Part shown: positions 35,784 to 44,683 of the stretch, in pieces
Layout of the letters: the number at the start of each line of letters is the position of its first letter
Position numbering within the stretch: the stretch's first letter is position 1
Assembly: GCF_000525855.1 (NCBI RefSeq)
Contig: NZ_AODE01000029.1
Span: 1-64,000 of the forward strand
Source of the DNA: Listeria cornellensis FSL F6-0969
GTDB lineage: Bacteria; Bacillota; Bacilli; Lactobacillales; Listeriaceae
Length of the DNA stretch: 64,000 bases
Direction: 5' to 3'
Made by a program: the position numbers and the translations under genes
The notes under the pieces: model-generated
Seen by the model: only the letters and a program-made list of their open reading frames with translations
The model's database searches: none
Told to the model about the DNA's origin: nothing

Positions 35784-36740
35784 TCAGCTCCTTTTCGTAT
35801 CCAGTGGGCGGACCTTCGCCTCAATTGATGCTCGTTTTGCCTCTAAAAATGGTGGTAGCGAAAGCTTCTCGCCCATCGTTTCATACGGCTCATCTTGCGC
35901 AAAACCAGGTCCATCCGTTGCGAACTCAAACAAAATTTGTTGCGAAACCGGCATGTACAGCGATTCAAAATAGAAACGATCCACATAACCCGAATTCGGC
36001 GCCTGAAACTCATTCGCACGCGCAATCCATTTTTCCAATTCCGCATGATCCTCGACACGGAACGCAACATGGTGCACATTTCCATATCCTTGCATCGCAG
36101 GCAACATATCGTTACGCTCCTCGACAATGACTTGTGCCCCATTTCCACCTTCGCCAACTTCATATAAATGCTCCGCGCCGCTCGTTGCCACTTCCCTAAA
36201 TCCAAGAATGACCGTCAACACCAAGCCGATATTTTCCTTATTTTGCACCGTCAAATAGACAGGACCTAAACCATAAATCGCAAATTCTGCTGGGACTGGA
36301 CCATTCTTCCACGGAATCCCAGGTGCCACGCCTTCATTTTTTTCATCCGAAATTAGTTGCAACGACTGCTCATCAAAATCGCGGAAAGCCAGTACTTTTT
36401 TGCCGAAACTTTCGCTGATGGCATCATGATCCACGCCCAGCGTATCGAACCGCTCCACCCAATAATCAAGCGCCGCATCACTCGGCACGCGGAACGATGT
36501 TTTCGAAATACTATCCGTCCCTTTACGCCCTTTTGGCAAATTCGGAAAATCGAAAAACGTCATATCCGTGCCCGCCGAGCCTGCATCATCCGCAAAAAAT
36601 AAATGATACGTCTGAATATCATCCTGATTCACCGTTTTCTTCACAAGACGCATCCCAAGCGTTTCCGTATAAAACACATAATTCTTCTCCGCACTACTCG
36701 TCATCGCCGTTACATGGTGGATTCCTTTTAATTCTTTCAT
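35784..36740 (-). CDS. mhqO: Ring-cleaving dioxygenase (MhqO-like, VOC fold)
   Basis: A 318-residue two-module VOC protein. N-module: KGIHHVTAMTSSAEKNYVFYTETLGMRLVKKTVNQDD with a metal-ligand His; C-module: GYGNVHHVAFRVEDHAELEKW and FESLYMPVSQQILFEFATDGPGF with the second His and Glu. MhqO/MhqA proteins open hydroquinone-type rings in thiol/quinone stress. ATG 36740 overlaps the stop of the next upstream dioxygenase gene by four bases (ATGA). Confidence 0.85.
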   Translation of the reverse strand: MKELKGIHHVTAMTSSAEKNYVFYTETLGMRLVKKTVNQDDIQTYHLFFADDAGSAGTDMTFFDFPNLPKGRKGTDSISKTSFRVPSDAALDYWVERFDTLGVDHDAISESFGKKVLAFRDFDEQSLQLISDEKNEGVAPGIPWKNGPVPAEFAIYGLGPVYLTVQNKENIGLVLTVILGFREVATSGAEHLYEVGEGGNGAQVIVEERNDMLPAMQGYGNVHHVAFRVEDHAELEKWIARANEFQAPNSGYVDRFYFESLYMPVSQQILFEFATDGPGFAQDEPYETMGEKLSLPPFLEAKRASIEAKVRPLDTKRS

Positions 36741-37603
36741 TTGTCATTCTCCTTTAAATTAGATTCAATGTCTACTCGTTTATCTTCTAAAAATGGCGGC
36801 AAAGCAAGCGTTTCACCCAGCATCTCCACCCTTTCATCTATCGCAAAACCAGGCGTGTCACTCGCAATTTCAATCATCAGCCCATTCGGTTCGCGGAAAT
36901 ACAAACTTGTAAAATAAGCCCGATCCACGAATTCCTCTATTTCCAAACCCGCGTCTATAGCCTTCTGATGCCATTTTGCCACATCCGCTTTCGTCTCAAC
37001 CCGATAAGCCACATGATCGATGCTCCCACGACCCATCCTTGTTTTCGCATGCGATACACTCGGAATAAAATGCGTAAAAGGTTCTGGCTCCATCCTCAAA
37101 AACAGCTTCATAAAATCAGCCAAGCGCTCCGTATTCTGCACATGCCAATCTATTCCGAGAACCCGTATCACCTGTTTACCAGCAGGAATATCCGTATGCC
37201 GCGTCGCATCTTCCTTAGCAATCAGCTCATCCGTCTCAACCAGCATCATCCGAAAACCATCCGCATCCTCAAACACCAAGCCAGCCTTCGTACGCTCCAT
37301 CTCCGGCACATGCGGCGTCAACCGCTCCTCCCAAAAATCAAGCGCACCATTCGGAACCGCCAAATACGTCGTCCCATAAAAATCATGTTCCCGCCTCGCA
37401 CGACCAAGCCGCTTTATCTCAAAAAAAGTAAGCAATGTCCCAGGATTTCCGCGATAATCTCCATAAAACAAATGCCGCATCCGCGTATTATTTTGATTCA
37501 CCGTATTTTTCACCAATCGCAAACCAAGCACTTCCGTATAAAAAGCCCGATTTTCAGCCGCCGATTTCGTAAAAGCCGACACATGATGTATCCCCGTAAT
37601 CAT
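36737..37603 (-). CDS. Ring-cleaving dioxygenase (second MhqO/MhqA-type copy)
   Basis: A 288-residue paralogue of 35784-36740 with the same two VOC modules: GIHHVSAFTKSAAENRAFYTEVLGLRLVKNTVNQNN, GSIDHVAYRVETKADVAKW, and YFTSLYFREPNGLMIEIASDTPGF (metal-binding His/Glu). First gene of the operon. Start follows GGGTGTGAGGAT. A palindrome AGTTTAGTGTTAAACT lies in its promoter region. Confidence 0.85.
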   Translation of the reverse strand: MITGIHHVSAFTKSAAENRAFYTEVLGLRLVKNTVNQNNTRMRHLFYGDYRGNPGTLLTFFEIKRLGRARREHDFYGTTYLAVPNGALDFWEERLTPHVPEMERTKAGLVFEDADGFRMMLVETDELIAKEDATRHTDIPAGKQVIRVLGIDWHVQNTERLADFMKLFLRMEPEPFTHFIPSVSHAKTRMGRGSIDHVAYRVETKADVAKWHQKAIDAGLEIEEFVDRAYFTSLYFREPNGLMIEIASDTPGFAIDERVEMLGETLALPPFLEDKRVDIESNLKENDK

Positions 37604-37636
37604 ATCCTCACACCCTTCCTTTTCATCTTTAAAAAC

Positions 37637-37652
37637 AGTTTAACACTAAACT
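37637..37652 (-). promoter_or_regulatory. Operator-like palindrome before the Mhq-like operon
   Basis: AGTTTA-GTGT-TAAACT, a perfect 6-bp inverted repeat 34 bases before the first dioxygenase start, overlapping an A/T-rich promoter region with TATATA. In Bacillus the analogous operons are repressed by the MarR protein MhqR; the binder here is unknown. Confidence 0.5.
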
Positions 37653-37733
37653 ATATAAAAAGAAAGAACTTTGCTTATAAAAAGTAAGCGCCAAAAAACT
37701 CCGAGACACAATTCGCATCCCAGAGCCATTTTT

Positions 37734-38714
37734 TCAATATACATCGCGTTTCATAAATACCCAATATGACGTAATCAATCCCGCAATCGTCCAGACAAGC
37801 AGCGTCACAACAGAAAATCCAAGCGTCATGCCATCCACTGGCGGACTCGTCCCGTTCAAATAATTCGTCAACTGTAAATTCACCATAAACAAATATTTCG
37901 CGCTCGGCCAAGACGATACGAGGTTGCTCAAAATCGATCCCGTAATCAGCGCCGACAACATAATTCCCATCACGGCCGCTGTACTTCTCACCAATACCGA
38001 ACACATCAACGTCAGTACGCCAATCACCATCGCGACTAGCCACGCCAAACCGAATTCCATCAATAAGTATTGCCACATCGGTAACGAATACACGCCCGCC
38101 GTTCCGACTGCATCCCCGCTCACATCGAATCCCGTCAGAATCGGCGCCGTCCAGCCACCATATCCAAACACGACGCCCGATATCGCATAGGCAATAATCG
38201 CCGAGGCTAGCAAAATAATCGACACCGACAGCATCATCGAAATGAATTTACTCGTCAAGATTCGCCATCGTTTCACCGGCCTCGTCAGCAAGAATTTAAT
38301 CGTCCCGCTCCCCGACTCCGAAGAAATCAAATCCGCCGCAATCACCATGACAAACAACGGAAACAGCAACCCAATCCCATTTTCAACAAATGATTTCAGG
38401 AAAGTCGGTGCTCCTGGTGCATTTGGATTCACATCCTCGTCCAGATAATACTGCAACTGCCCCAGCGTCACGCGCATATATTTCTTATACTCATCCGGAA
38501 TCCGATTGGAGCTCAGTCGATTCTCAATATCCACAATCTGTTGCTGCACCTGCACATGCCAATCCGTCGTCCCCGATTTCTGCTCATCTTCCTGATGTTG
38601 CCTAAACTGCGCATACGTAAAAATACCCACAATAATTGCGACCAAAAATAAAATAATCAAGAGTCGGCGTTTTCTGTAAAGCTTCAACTGCTCATTATAC
38701 ACTAAGTTAATCAA
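37734..38714 (-). CDS. ABC-2 type transporter permease
   Basis: A 326-residue permease: N-terminal helix (LLIILFLVAIIVGIFTYAQF), an extracytoplasmic domain of ~100 residues, then five helices (LLFPLFVMVIAADLIS..., GSGTIKFLLTRPVKRWRILTSKFISMM...). The STGTIKxLLxRPxxR-like motif is typical of ABC-2 permeases of the YxlG/NatB and bacitracin-efflux class. TTG 38714 lies behind GGAGGGC and overlaps the ATPase stop by eight bases. Confidence 0.85.
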   Translation of the reverse strand: MINLVYNEQLKLYRKRRLLIILFLVAIIVGIFTYAQFRQHQEDEQKSGTTDWHVQVQQQIVDIENRLSSNRIPDEYKKYMRVTLGQLQYYLDEDVNPNAPGAPTFLKSFVENGIGLLFPLFVMVIAADLISSESGSGTIKFLLTRPVKRWRILTSKFISMMLSVSIILLASAIIAYAISGVVFGYGGWTAPILTGFDVSGDAVGTAGVYSLPMWQYLLMEFGLAWLVAMVIGVLTLMCSVLVRSTAAVMGIMLSALITGSILSNLVSSWPSAKYLFMVNLQLTNYLNGTSPPVDGMTLGFSVVTLLVWTIAGLITSYWVFMKRDVY

Positions 38715-39612
38715 TGCCTTGCCCTCCTGTCAGTTCAATAAATAAGTCCTCCAAAGACGGCGTAATCTTCTGCATTTCGAGCACTTGCACGCCAGCTCGC
38801 ACAACGCGACTATTCCAAACCGGTAATTTATCCGCCTCAAAACTTGTGTAATACGCACCATCTTGCTCCGTCACGTCCGTCATTTCCGCCAAAATCGCCG
38901 CACCTTTTGCCATTGGTTCAAAGCGCCACCGTGTTTTTTCCCGATCAGAAAGCAGTTTATCCACATCATCCGTCGCAATGATTTCACCGTTCGTCATAAT
39001 AGCCACGCGATCACACAACAACTGAATTTCACTAAGTAAATGCGAAGAAACTAGAACACTAATCCCTTCCTTCTTCGCCAAATAACGAATAAAGTCCCGC
39101 ATCTCGCGAATCCCCGATGGATCAAGCCGTTCGTCGGCTCATCCAGAATCAACAATTTCGGATTCGACAACAACGCCTGCGCGATTCCCAAACGTTGGCG
39201 CATCCCAAGCGAATACGTCGAAACCCGATCATGCACGCGCGCCGTCATCCCAACCAGTTCCGCCACTTCCTGCAAGCGTTCCGGCCGAATCGATCGATCC
39301 ATCCGCGCAAAATAAGCAAGGTTCTCCCACCCCGTCAAAAATGGATAGAATTCAGGATTCTCCACGATACAACCCAAACTCTTCATCGCCTCCGTGAAGT
39401 TTTTGCGAATATCCTTGCCGCCAATCAAAATCGACCCAGAAGTCGGTTTTATCAATCCAACGAGCATCCGAATCGTCGTGGTTTTACCTGCTCCATTAGG
39501 TCCTAGAAAGCCAAATACTTCGCCCTCATTGACCTCGAAACTCAAATCCTTGATAATTTGCCGCTTACCAATTTTTTTTATTTAAATCCTGTACTAATAG
39601 CGCCGCCGTCAT
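38707..39612 (-). CDS. ABC transporter ATP-binding protein, two single-base indels
   Basis: About 301 residues after repair. Walker A FLGPNGAGKTTTIRML, signature STYSLGMRQRLGIAQALL, Walker B KLLILDEPTNGLDP, and the C-terminal ...SLEDLFIELTGG of BcrA/YxlF-type drug-export ATPases. Breaks: one extra A near 39573-39580 (repair gives MTAALLVQDLNKKIGKRQIIKDL and a start at 39612 that overlaps the upstream stop as ATGA), and one missing G near 39124 in the LD of NGLDPSG. It pairs with the permease downstream. Substrate unknown. Confidence 0.85.
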
Positions 39613-40403
39613 TTCGCATCACTCTCCCCATCTGTTGTCATGACACTCGATATCCGATCCGCAAACAACTGATAACCCGCTCCGTTCGGATGAAAATGAT
39701 CGCTCGATAGATAATTCTTCCCATTCAAAATAAAATAATCATACGTCGGAACATACACCACACGCGAAAATTGACTCGCCAAATTCTGCGTATCCATATT
39801 CCATTTCGCCGCAATACTCGCCAGTTCCGCCCGATTTTTCACATCCACAAATGGATTGTACAAACCCAGATGATATATGGCGGCATCTTTATTCAACGCC
39901 CGAATCCGCTTATAGGTCTGCTCCAAATTTTTCAAATACGCCGTTTCATTCTTCTGGATCTCCACCGCGTTCAAATCCTCCAAAGCTGCGCCACCGCGAA
40001 ACAAATCGTTCCCGCCAATCGTCATGAAAATCACATCCGCATTCGTGACTTGCTGCGCGATTTCTTTCTGAGCTAGTTGGCTTAGCAACTGGTTACTACG
40101 CGCGCCACTAATCGCCAAATTCGACAGCGTCACACTCGTGCCGTCCTTCTCCAAATTCTCCACGACACGGCGAACATAGCCCTTCCCATCTGTATCACCA
40201 ACGCCAGCCGTCAACGAATCACCGAGCCCCGTCACTTGGAAGCGATCCGATTTTTTCGTTTCCGTCTTCGTTTCTGTTTTTTCCGTCGTACTACTTCCCG
40301 ATTTCGTATGGCCTTGCGCTACAGCGATTAAACCCGCCACGCAGAGCAATAACGCCAATACTGAAATCCACGTCATCACGATTACCCATTTATTTCTTTT
40401 CAA
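39609..40403 (-). CDS. Membrane-anchored SGNH/GDSL hydrolase
   Basis: A 264-residue esterase. N-terminal membrane helix (WVIVMTWISVLALLLCVAGLIAV), Ser/Thr/Lys linker, then SGNH blocks: GLGDSLTAGVGDTDGKGYV (Ser), NLAISGARSNQL (Gly), IFMTIGGNDLF (Asn) and SSDHFHPNGAGYQLFADRI (Asp/His). This is the YpmR/LipA-like group; an extracellular lipase or acyl-esterase. Start TTG 40403 behind GGAGGAAC overlaps the upstream stop by four bases (TTGA); its own stop overlaps the ATPase start. So it is translationally locked into the ABC operon. Confidence 0.87.
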   Translation of the reverse strand: MKRNKWVIVMTWISVLALLLCVAGLIAVAQGHTKSGSSTTEKTETKTETKKSDRFQVTGLGDSLTAGVGDTDGKGYVRRVVENLEKDGTSVTLSNLAISGARSNQLLSQLAQKEIAQQVTNADVIFMTIGGNDLFRGGAALEDLNAVEIQKNETAYLKNLEQTYKRIRALNKDAAIYHLGLYNPFVDVKNRAELASIAAKWNMDTQNLASQFSRVVYVPTYDYFILNGKNYLSSDHFHPNGAGYQLFADRISSVMTTDGESDAK

Positions 40404-41224
40404 GTCTGTTCCTCCTGTTCGCCTCTTTTAGCCCCTCCTAAAAATAAAAGGAAACCGATGAATCCTGTCACACCAACAAATAACGGCAAAAGTGCCAACA
40501 TCGTCAATTCCGTGCCATCTCCTTGCAACGTCCGCATTTGTAACCAACCAAAAAGCAATTCCCGCATCGCAATACCCATTCCGACATAAACGATTAACAG
40601 TTGCCATTTTTGAAATAGTAAAAAGGCCACGAAAATAAAGGCCAGAGAGACGAATAAATATTCACCCATAGAAATCATCGCAGGGTAAAAAATCATTTGT
40701 CGAAAATCTTGCCCATCCCATCCCTGCATCGCTGCATAAGCCTGATACCTCAAAACAGCCACCACAAGACCTAGTCCTGCACCTAATAAAACGAATATAA
40801 AGCCGCTAACTTTCAGCATTCGATTCTCAGATTTCGTAATAATAGCTCCGTCATCCGTCGTATAAAACACGATAAATGCCGAAAACATCGCTAGCCCTGC
40901 TAACATCGATAAAATATTTGCATTCTGAATATTCACGGTTAATTCCGTTCCAATAACTGCCCGAATCACAAAATATGTGAAGTAGGTGACAAACAATAGA
41001 CTAACCACCACTTCCATTCCCTTCAGCCGGGGACCAGAATAGGATAAAATCGCCGTCACAATCATGATAACAGCAAGCACCAGCTCTATCATCCAATAAA
41101 TACTCGAGCGTTCCTGATCTAACAACAGTAGATACATCAACCGCCGAACAGCACCCAGCCCCGTTATGACACCAAAAATCAACATCAGTGCCATCCCAAT
41201 TTGATGGGTATAATATTTCTTCAT
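40400..41224 (-). CDS. Multi-pass membrane protein of unknown function
   Basis: A 274-residue protein with about eight membrane helices (MALMLIFGVITGLGAVRRLMYLLLL, IELVLAVIMIVTAILSYS, VVSLLFVTYFTYFVIRAV, ...). No recognised domain. ATG 41224 follows GGTGGTGAAGG. First gene of the operon with an SGNH hydrolase and an ABC exporter, linked by a four-base overlap; it may help the export or modification of an envelope component. Confidence 0.65.
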   Translation of the reverse strand: MKKYYTHQIGMALMLIFGVITGLGAVRRLMYLLLLDQERSSIYWMIELVLAVIMIVTAILSYSGPRLKGMEVVVSLLFVTYFTYFVIRAVIGTELTVNIQNANILSMLAGLAMFSAFIVFYTTDDGAIITKSENRMLKVSGFIFVLLGAGLGLVVAVLRYQAYAAMQGWDGQDFRQMIFYPAMISMGEYLFVSLAFIFVAFLLFQKWQLLIVYVGMGIAMRELLFGWLQMRTLQGDGTELTMLALLPLFVGVTGFIGFLLFLGGAKRGEQEEQT

Positions 41225-41297
41225 CCCTTCACCACCCCTCTATAATAGCCTCTCGCCACTTTTGATTAAGTATAGCAGAATTGCCAGCAAAGCTAAA

Positions 41298-41356
41298 CAA
41301 AAAAGCCGAAATAGAGAGAAAATCAACCGGTTCGTCAATTCTCTCCTATTTCAGCT
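41298..41356 (-). terminator. Terminator after the GIY-YIG-like gene
   Basis: Stem AGCCGAAATAGAGAGAA / TTCTCTCCTATTTCAGCT with T's on the minus strand. Confidence 0.78.
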
Positions 41357-41359
41357 TCC

Positions 41360-41714
41360 TCATTCGCTCTCAAATGCTAATTTCTCCTGCCAAAGTTCCA
41401 GCAAAACATCCAATTCTTCCTTAATATCCTGATTTGTCATCTCGTCCTTGATATCAACGAGCTCCAATTCCTCGAGCACAATCGTGTCCATCCCGTGTTT
41501 CTTCGCTTCATCAGCAATCGTCCACGGCAACGCACCCGGCATATTCATTTTTTTTCGCAAACGCATACTTATTCTGAATACCCTTCAAGTCCATGCTCGC
41601 TGCCAACGCATAAACACCCGTTTCCTGGCTAATAAAACGATACACGCCCGCGCGATGCTTCATTTGCTTATACGCATTAATTTTTTCCTTACGCGTCTCT
41701 TTCTCCGATGTCAT
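41360..41714 (-). CDS. GIY-YIG-like small protein, one homopolymer frameshift
   Basis: 117 residues after repair of eight A's to seven at the KYAFAKKMNMPGALPW junction. HRAGVYRFISQETGVYALAAS resembles the GIY-x10-YIG start of a GIY-YIG nuclease domain, followed by DLKGIQNKYAFAK; the pattern fits a small family in Firmicutes annotated as GIY-YIG nuclease-like. Catalytic Arg/Glu cannot be assigned with confidence. ATG 41714 has RBS AAGGAGG. It follows the DUF6530 gene by 13 bases. Confidence 0.6.
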
Positions 41715-41727
41715 CAAAAAAACCTCC

Positions 41728-42207
41728 TTAATAACCTGCTTCCTTCAAAATCCTACTAAGTGTCCGCAACCGCTCACTCAAAAGCTCATCGCTGTCCGCC
41801 AATGCTTGCTGAAACAACGCAATATCCTCACCAATCATCTGATTATCCTCACAAACCGACACCGTCATCGCATCACCCTGCAAGCCAATCCGATCAATTT
41901 GCGGGTTTTCTTTATCATATAATCCTTCATATTTATAAGCATCTTTAAAATAAAGCTTCGACCGCCCAATCAAAATAGCCAAATCCAGCACACGATGTAG
42001 CGGTAGTTCCTCTGATTGGCGAGACCATTTCCCGCCAGTATGCCGCCACACTTTTGCAGAAATATCTACTTTGCCGCGATCGTTCCACTGTGCCAAGCCA
42101 AGTGATAAGCCTTTCGCATCCGAATTGTAGGCGTATTTCCCGTCCACTTCTTCATAGTTTTCAGCGACAATCACTGGTTTGTGTTTTAAATTTGTTGGGA
42201 TTCTCAT
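41728..42207 (-). CDS. DUF6530-like conserved protein
   Basis: A 159-residue soluble protein (HKPVIVAENYEEVDGKYAYN, GLSLGLAQWNDRGKVDISAKVWR, RVLDLAILIGRSKLYFKDAYKY) that I recall as the DUF6530 family, function unknown. RBS AAAGGAGAG precedes ATG 42207. Probably cotranscribed with the GIY-YIG-like gene. The promoter region holds repeated TTAGTAA words. Confidence 0.62.
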   Translation of the reverse strand: MRIPTNLKHKPVIVAENYEEVDGKYAYNSDAKGLSLGLAQWNDRGKVDISAKVWRHTGGKWSRQSEELPLHRVLDLAILIGRSKLYFKDAYKYEGLYDKENPQIDRIGLQGDAMTVSVCEDNQMIGEDIALFQQALADSDELLSERLRTLSRILKEAGY

Positions 42208-42231
42208 GGTATCTCTCCTTTAGTAGTTTAG

Positions 42232-42259
42232 TAAATTAGTAAATTAGTAAACTTACTAA
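42232..42259 (-). promoter_or_regulatory. Operator-like TTAGTAA repeats
   Basis: Three direct copies of TTAGTAAA/TTAGTAA, the last forming a perfect palindrome TTAGTAA-AC-TTACTAA (42244-42259), about 40 bases before the DUF6530 gene. Such MarR/PadR-like sites suggest a dedicated repressor encoded elsewhere. Confidence 0.5.
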
Positions 42260-42296
42260 CGTAGTATAACATCATTTTTATGGAAAATCAACCCAC

Positions 42297-42326
42297 CTAA
42301 AAAAACACCATCCTATTGGATAGTGT
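42297..42326 (-). terminator. Terminator overlapping the FAD synthetase stop codon
   Basis: Stem ACACTATCC / GGATGGTGT followed by seven T's on the minus strand; the TAG stop is in the loop. Confidence 0.82.
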
Positions 42327-43074
42327 CAAATTGTATTCGTATATGCTTCACTTGTTGCGGTATCTTGATTTCTCCATTCTCTAAAACTTGAATCTCAGTG
42401 CGTTCTCCACACACAAAAACCTGATATTTGCCCGCTTTTGGAAGAACAAAATCATCCAATCCCGTCAATAAATACGCACCATTTTTCGTCCGAACATCCC
42501 CTTCGATAAAATAAGGATGCCCCAGCAAACGCTCCGCTTCCTCAAAGTTCCCCTCATATAGAGCCGCACGAATATCCGTTGCACTCACCTTGTGATTAGC
42601 ACCATCTCGCACAAACGAAATTTCCGTCACTGGAACCGAACGCTCGCCGCACAAATCCATCAACAAATCGACATCCGAATCCCGCCCCTTGCCAAAGTTG
42701 AAGCTCTCGCCCACAGCAATATGCGCCAAGTTCAAGCCATTCAAATGCTCTCTAATAAACGTTTCCGCCGAAGTCTCCGCATACTGTTCTGTAAATCCAA
42801 TATTGTACACCTTATTCACACCAAAGTGCGCTAACCAGTGAAATTTTTCCACGTCAGGTGTAATCGCTCGTTGATAAACAGGATTTTTCTTTAGCGCCCA
42901 CAACGGATGTGGCGTGAAACACACAATCGCCAATTTTTCGCCAGCCTTACAGAACGATTTCGCACGTTTCAACAAATGCTGATGCCCCTTATGCACCCCG
43001 TCAAATTTGCCAATCACTAAGACGACAGGTTCCTCACTATCCGGCAATCTGTCCTTCACTTGAAAAATCTCCAT
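42313..43074 (-). CDS. FAD synthetase (FMN adenylyltransferase), RibF-like without full riboflavin-kinase domain
   Basis: A 253-residue protein. The nucleotidyltransferase domain has VIGKFDGVHKGHQHLLKRA (HxGH-like), CFTPHPLW, AVGESFNFGKGRDSDVDLL and VSATDIRAALYEGNFEEAERLLG. The usual ~125-residue riboflavin kinase domain is reduced to a short, divergent segment (~75 residues after HPYFIEGDV). L. monocytogenes has a second, FAD-synthase-only RibF besides the bifunctional enzyme; this is that type. It makes FAD from FMN and ATP, possibly for extracellular flavinylation. ATG 43074 behind AGAGGAGTG. Confidence 0.85.
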   Translation of the reverse strand: MEIFQVKDRLPDSEEPVVLVIGKFDGVHKGHQHLLKRAKSFCKAGEKLAIVCFTPHPLWALKKNPVYQRAITPDVEKFHWLAHFGVNKVYNIGFTEQYAETSAETFIREHLNGLNLAHIAVGESFNFGKGRDSDVDLLMDLCGERSVPVTEISFVRDGANHKVSATDIRAALYEGNFEEAERLLGHPYFIEGDVRTKNGAYLLTGLDDFVLPKAGKYQVFVCGERTEIQVLENGEIKIPQQVKHIRIQFDTIQ

Positions 43075-43237
43075 GTCCGTTTCACTCCTCTACCATACAA
43101 AGATACTCCATTTCCCTATCTTTTCTCAACTGCTTTGCTCACCTCACTAACAAATAGTAAGCAACTTAATTGAATTTTTCGCCCTCACACGCTATACTGA
43201 TCAGAGATGCACAAATTATTTTTTAGGAGGAACAAAC

Positions 43238-43936
43238 ATGAAAGTAGAAATTTGGTCGGACTTCGCATGTCCGTTTTGTTATATTGGAAAACGCAATTTT
43301 GAGGCAGGCTTAAAGGAATTTGGCAAGGATGTAGAGGTGGAATATCGCAGTTTCGAACTCGACCCTAGCGCGCCTGTTCAATACAAGCAGACAATGGATG
43401 AGATTCTAGCTGAGAAATACGGCATGACCGTCGAAAAAGCCAAAAGCATGAACGATCAAGTTAGCGCACAAGCCAAAACAGTTGGCCTTGATTATCACTT
43501 CGATACGATGATTCCAACAAATACATTCGATGCCCACCGCCTCCTCCAATTTGCAAAAACAAAAGGAACCGCAGAAACGTTAAAAGAAACCTTACTCCAC
43601 GCCTATTTCACCGAATCAAAAAACTTAGGCGATCACGAAACACTCGCAACTATTGCGGCATCCACAGGGCTCGACAAAACGGAAGTTCTTGAGATGCTAG
43701 CTGGCGATGCTTTTGCAGCGGATGTTCGCGATGATGAACAAACTGGTGCGTCCCTTGGAATTCAAGGCGTTCCCTTCTTTGTTATCAATGAAAAATACGG
43801 CGTTTCTGGCGCCCAACCAGCAGCAAGCTTTACAGAAGTCTTGACGAAAGTTTGGAACGAGGAAAATCCGCTAACGATGCTGAATAAATCAGATTCGGAT
43901 GGGGAATGTTGTTCCGGTGGCTCATGTAATTGTTAA
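43238..43936 (+). CDS. DsbA-family oxidoreductase, FrnE type
   Basis: A 232-residue thioredoxin-fold protein: MKVEIWSDFACPFCYIGKRNFE with the active CPFC, a helical insertion, and GVPFFVINEKYGVSGAQP with the cis-Pro loop. The C-terminal CCSGGSCNC Cys cluster is a known extra of FrnE-like proteins and may hold a second redox pair or metal. No signal peptide, so cytoplasmic; role in disulfide or oxidative-stress handling is inference. RBS TAGGAGG before ATG 43238. Confidence 0.87.
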   Translation: MKVEIWSDFACPFCYIGKRNFEAGLKEFGKDVEVEYRSFELDPSAPVQYKQTMDEILAEKYGMTVEKAKSMNDQVSAQAKTVGLDYHFDTMIPTNTFDAHRLLQFAKTKGTAETLKETLLHAYFTESKNLGDHETLATIAASTGLDKTEVLEMLAGDAFAADVRDDEQTGASLGIQGVPFFVINEKYGVSGAQPAASFTEVLTKVWNEENPLTMLNKSDSDGECCSGGSCNC

Positions 43937-43948
43937 TTATCGAAAAGA

Positions 43949-44255
43949 AGATGGGACATAACCCGAATAAATCGGCGAGAAGCGCTCGCATTCAGGGGAT
44001 TTGGCAGACTTCCGGTTCGGCTACGCAATACTTGCTACGCTTAACTTCTTACATGGTCGGGGAAACAACTCCCTCCCTGTTTTCAGTCATCACATACACA
44101 AGTATGCGCAGCTATCCGGCTTCCGCCAAATCCCCCGAATACAAACGCTTTCGCTCGATTTGTGTCTAGCAGAATTCGCGTCTTACCCGAAAAAATGGGA
44201 TTCGTGATTTTCTGCTTATTTTGCTTTATCTTGAGTTTTGTCTCACTCTCTTTTA
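43949..44255. repeat. Long nested hairpin repeat related to the TGGGACA family (copy C)
   Basis: The 322-base gap holds no gene. It starts ATGGGACATAACCCGAATAA and contains AAATCGGCGAGAAGCG, pairing with CGCTTTCGCTCGATTT near 44145-44160, and GGGGATTTGGC pairing with GCCAAATCCCC (44127-44137). Its right part has GTCTTACCCGAA and TTTTGCTTTA words that recur inverted in the 59530 copy. A composite or decayed member of the same family. Confidence 0.6.
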
Positions 44256-44258
44256 TTT

Positions 44259-44597
44259 TTATATAGAATTAGATGAAGAACTTGTCGAAGAGTCTGTATC
44301 TGGATTCAAAGACGCACCTGAATTCGCATCTGTATCACCGCTAGAGTCTGATGTTCCGCCTTGTTGACTGTTTGGTCCACCACTTGGCGGCGTTCCGTAT
44401 GATTCATCCGTGCCACCCATCTGTGATTGATTGTTGCTAGACATATTTCCCGGCCCGTTCACCCCAGCCTGATTTTGATTAAAAAGTGCAAAACCCATAA
44501 ATGATATCGTTACAACTGAAATTATACTTACAATAATAGTACTCCATTTCCATCTGTTCACTTGTTTCTTCGGTGCCGTTTCCATCTCATGATTCAT
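44259..44597 (-). CDS. Small signal-anchored protein with Ser/Gly/Asn-rich tail
   Basis: A 112-residue protein: short basic N-terminus, one membrane helix (WSTIIVSIISVVTISFMGFALF, residues ~19-40) and a low-complexity extracytoplasmic tail of Gly, Ser, Asn, Asp and Gln. No domain recognised. RBS AAAGGAG lies 11 bases before ATG 44597. Function unknown. Confidence 0.5.
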   Translation of the reverse strand: MNHEMETAPKKQVNRWKWSTIIVSIISVVTISFMGFALFNQNQAGVNGPGNMSSNNQSQMGGTDESYGTPPSGGPNSQQGGTSDSSGDTDANSGASLNPDTDSSTSSSSNSI

Positions 44598-44683
44598 TTC
44601 ATTCCAGCTCCTTTCACTTACTCTTATCTTATCCGATAAATAAGAAAAAACTATGAACGAGTCATGAAATTTATGATAACATT

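Noticed and set aside
36968-37687. A 239-codon open frame on the plus strand opposite the first ring-cleaving dioxygenase
   Set aside because: Composition is dominated by Arg, His, Ile and Pro as expected of an antisense frame, there is no RBS, and the minus-strand gene has clear family motifs.
42232-42259. CRISPR-like direct repeats
   Set aside because: Only three 7-8 base words without spacers of regular length; an operator cluster fits better.
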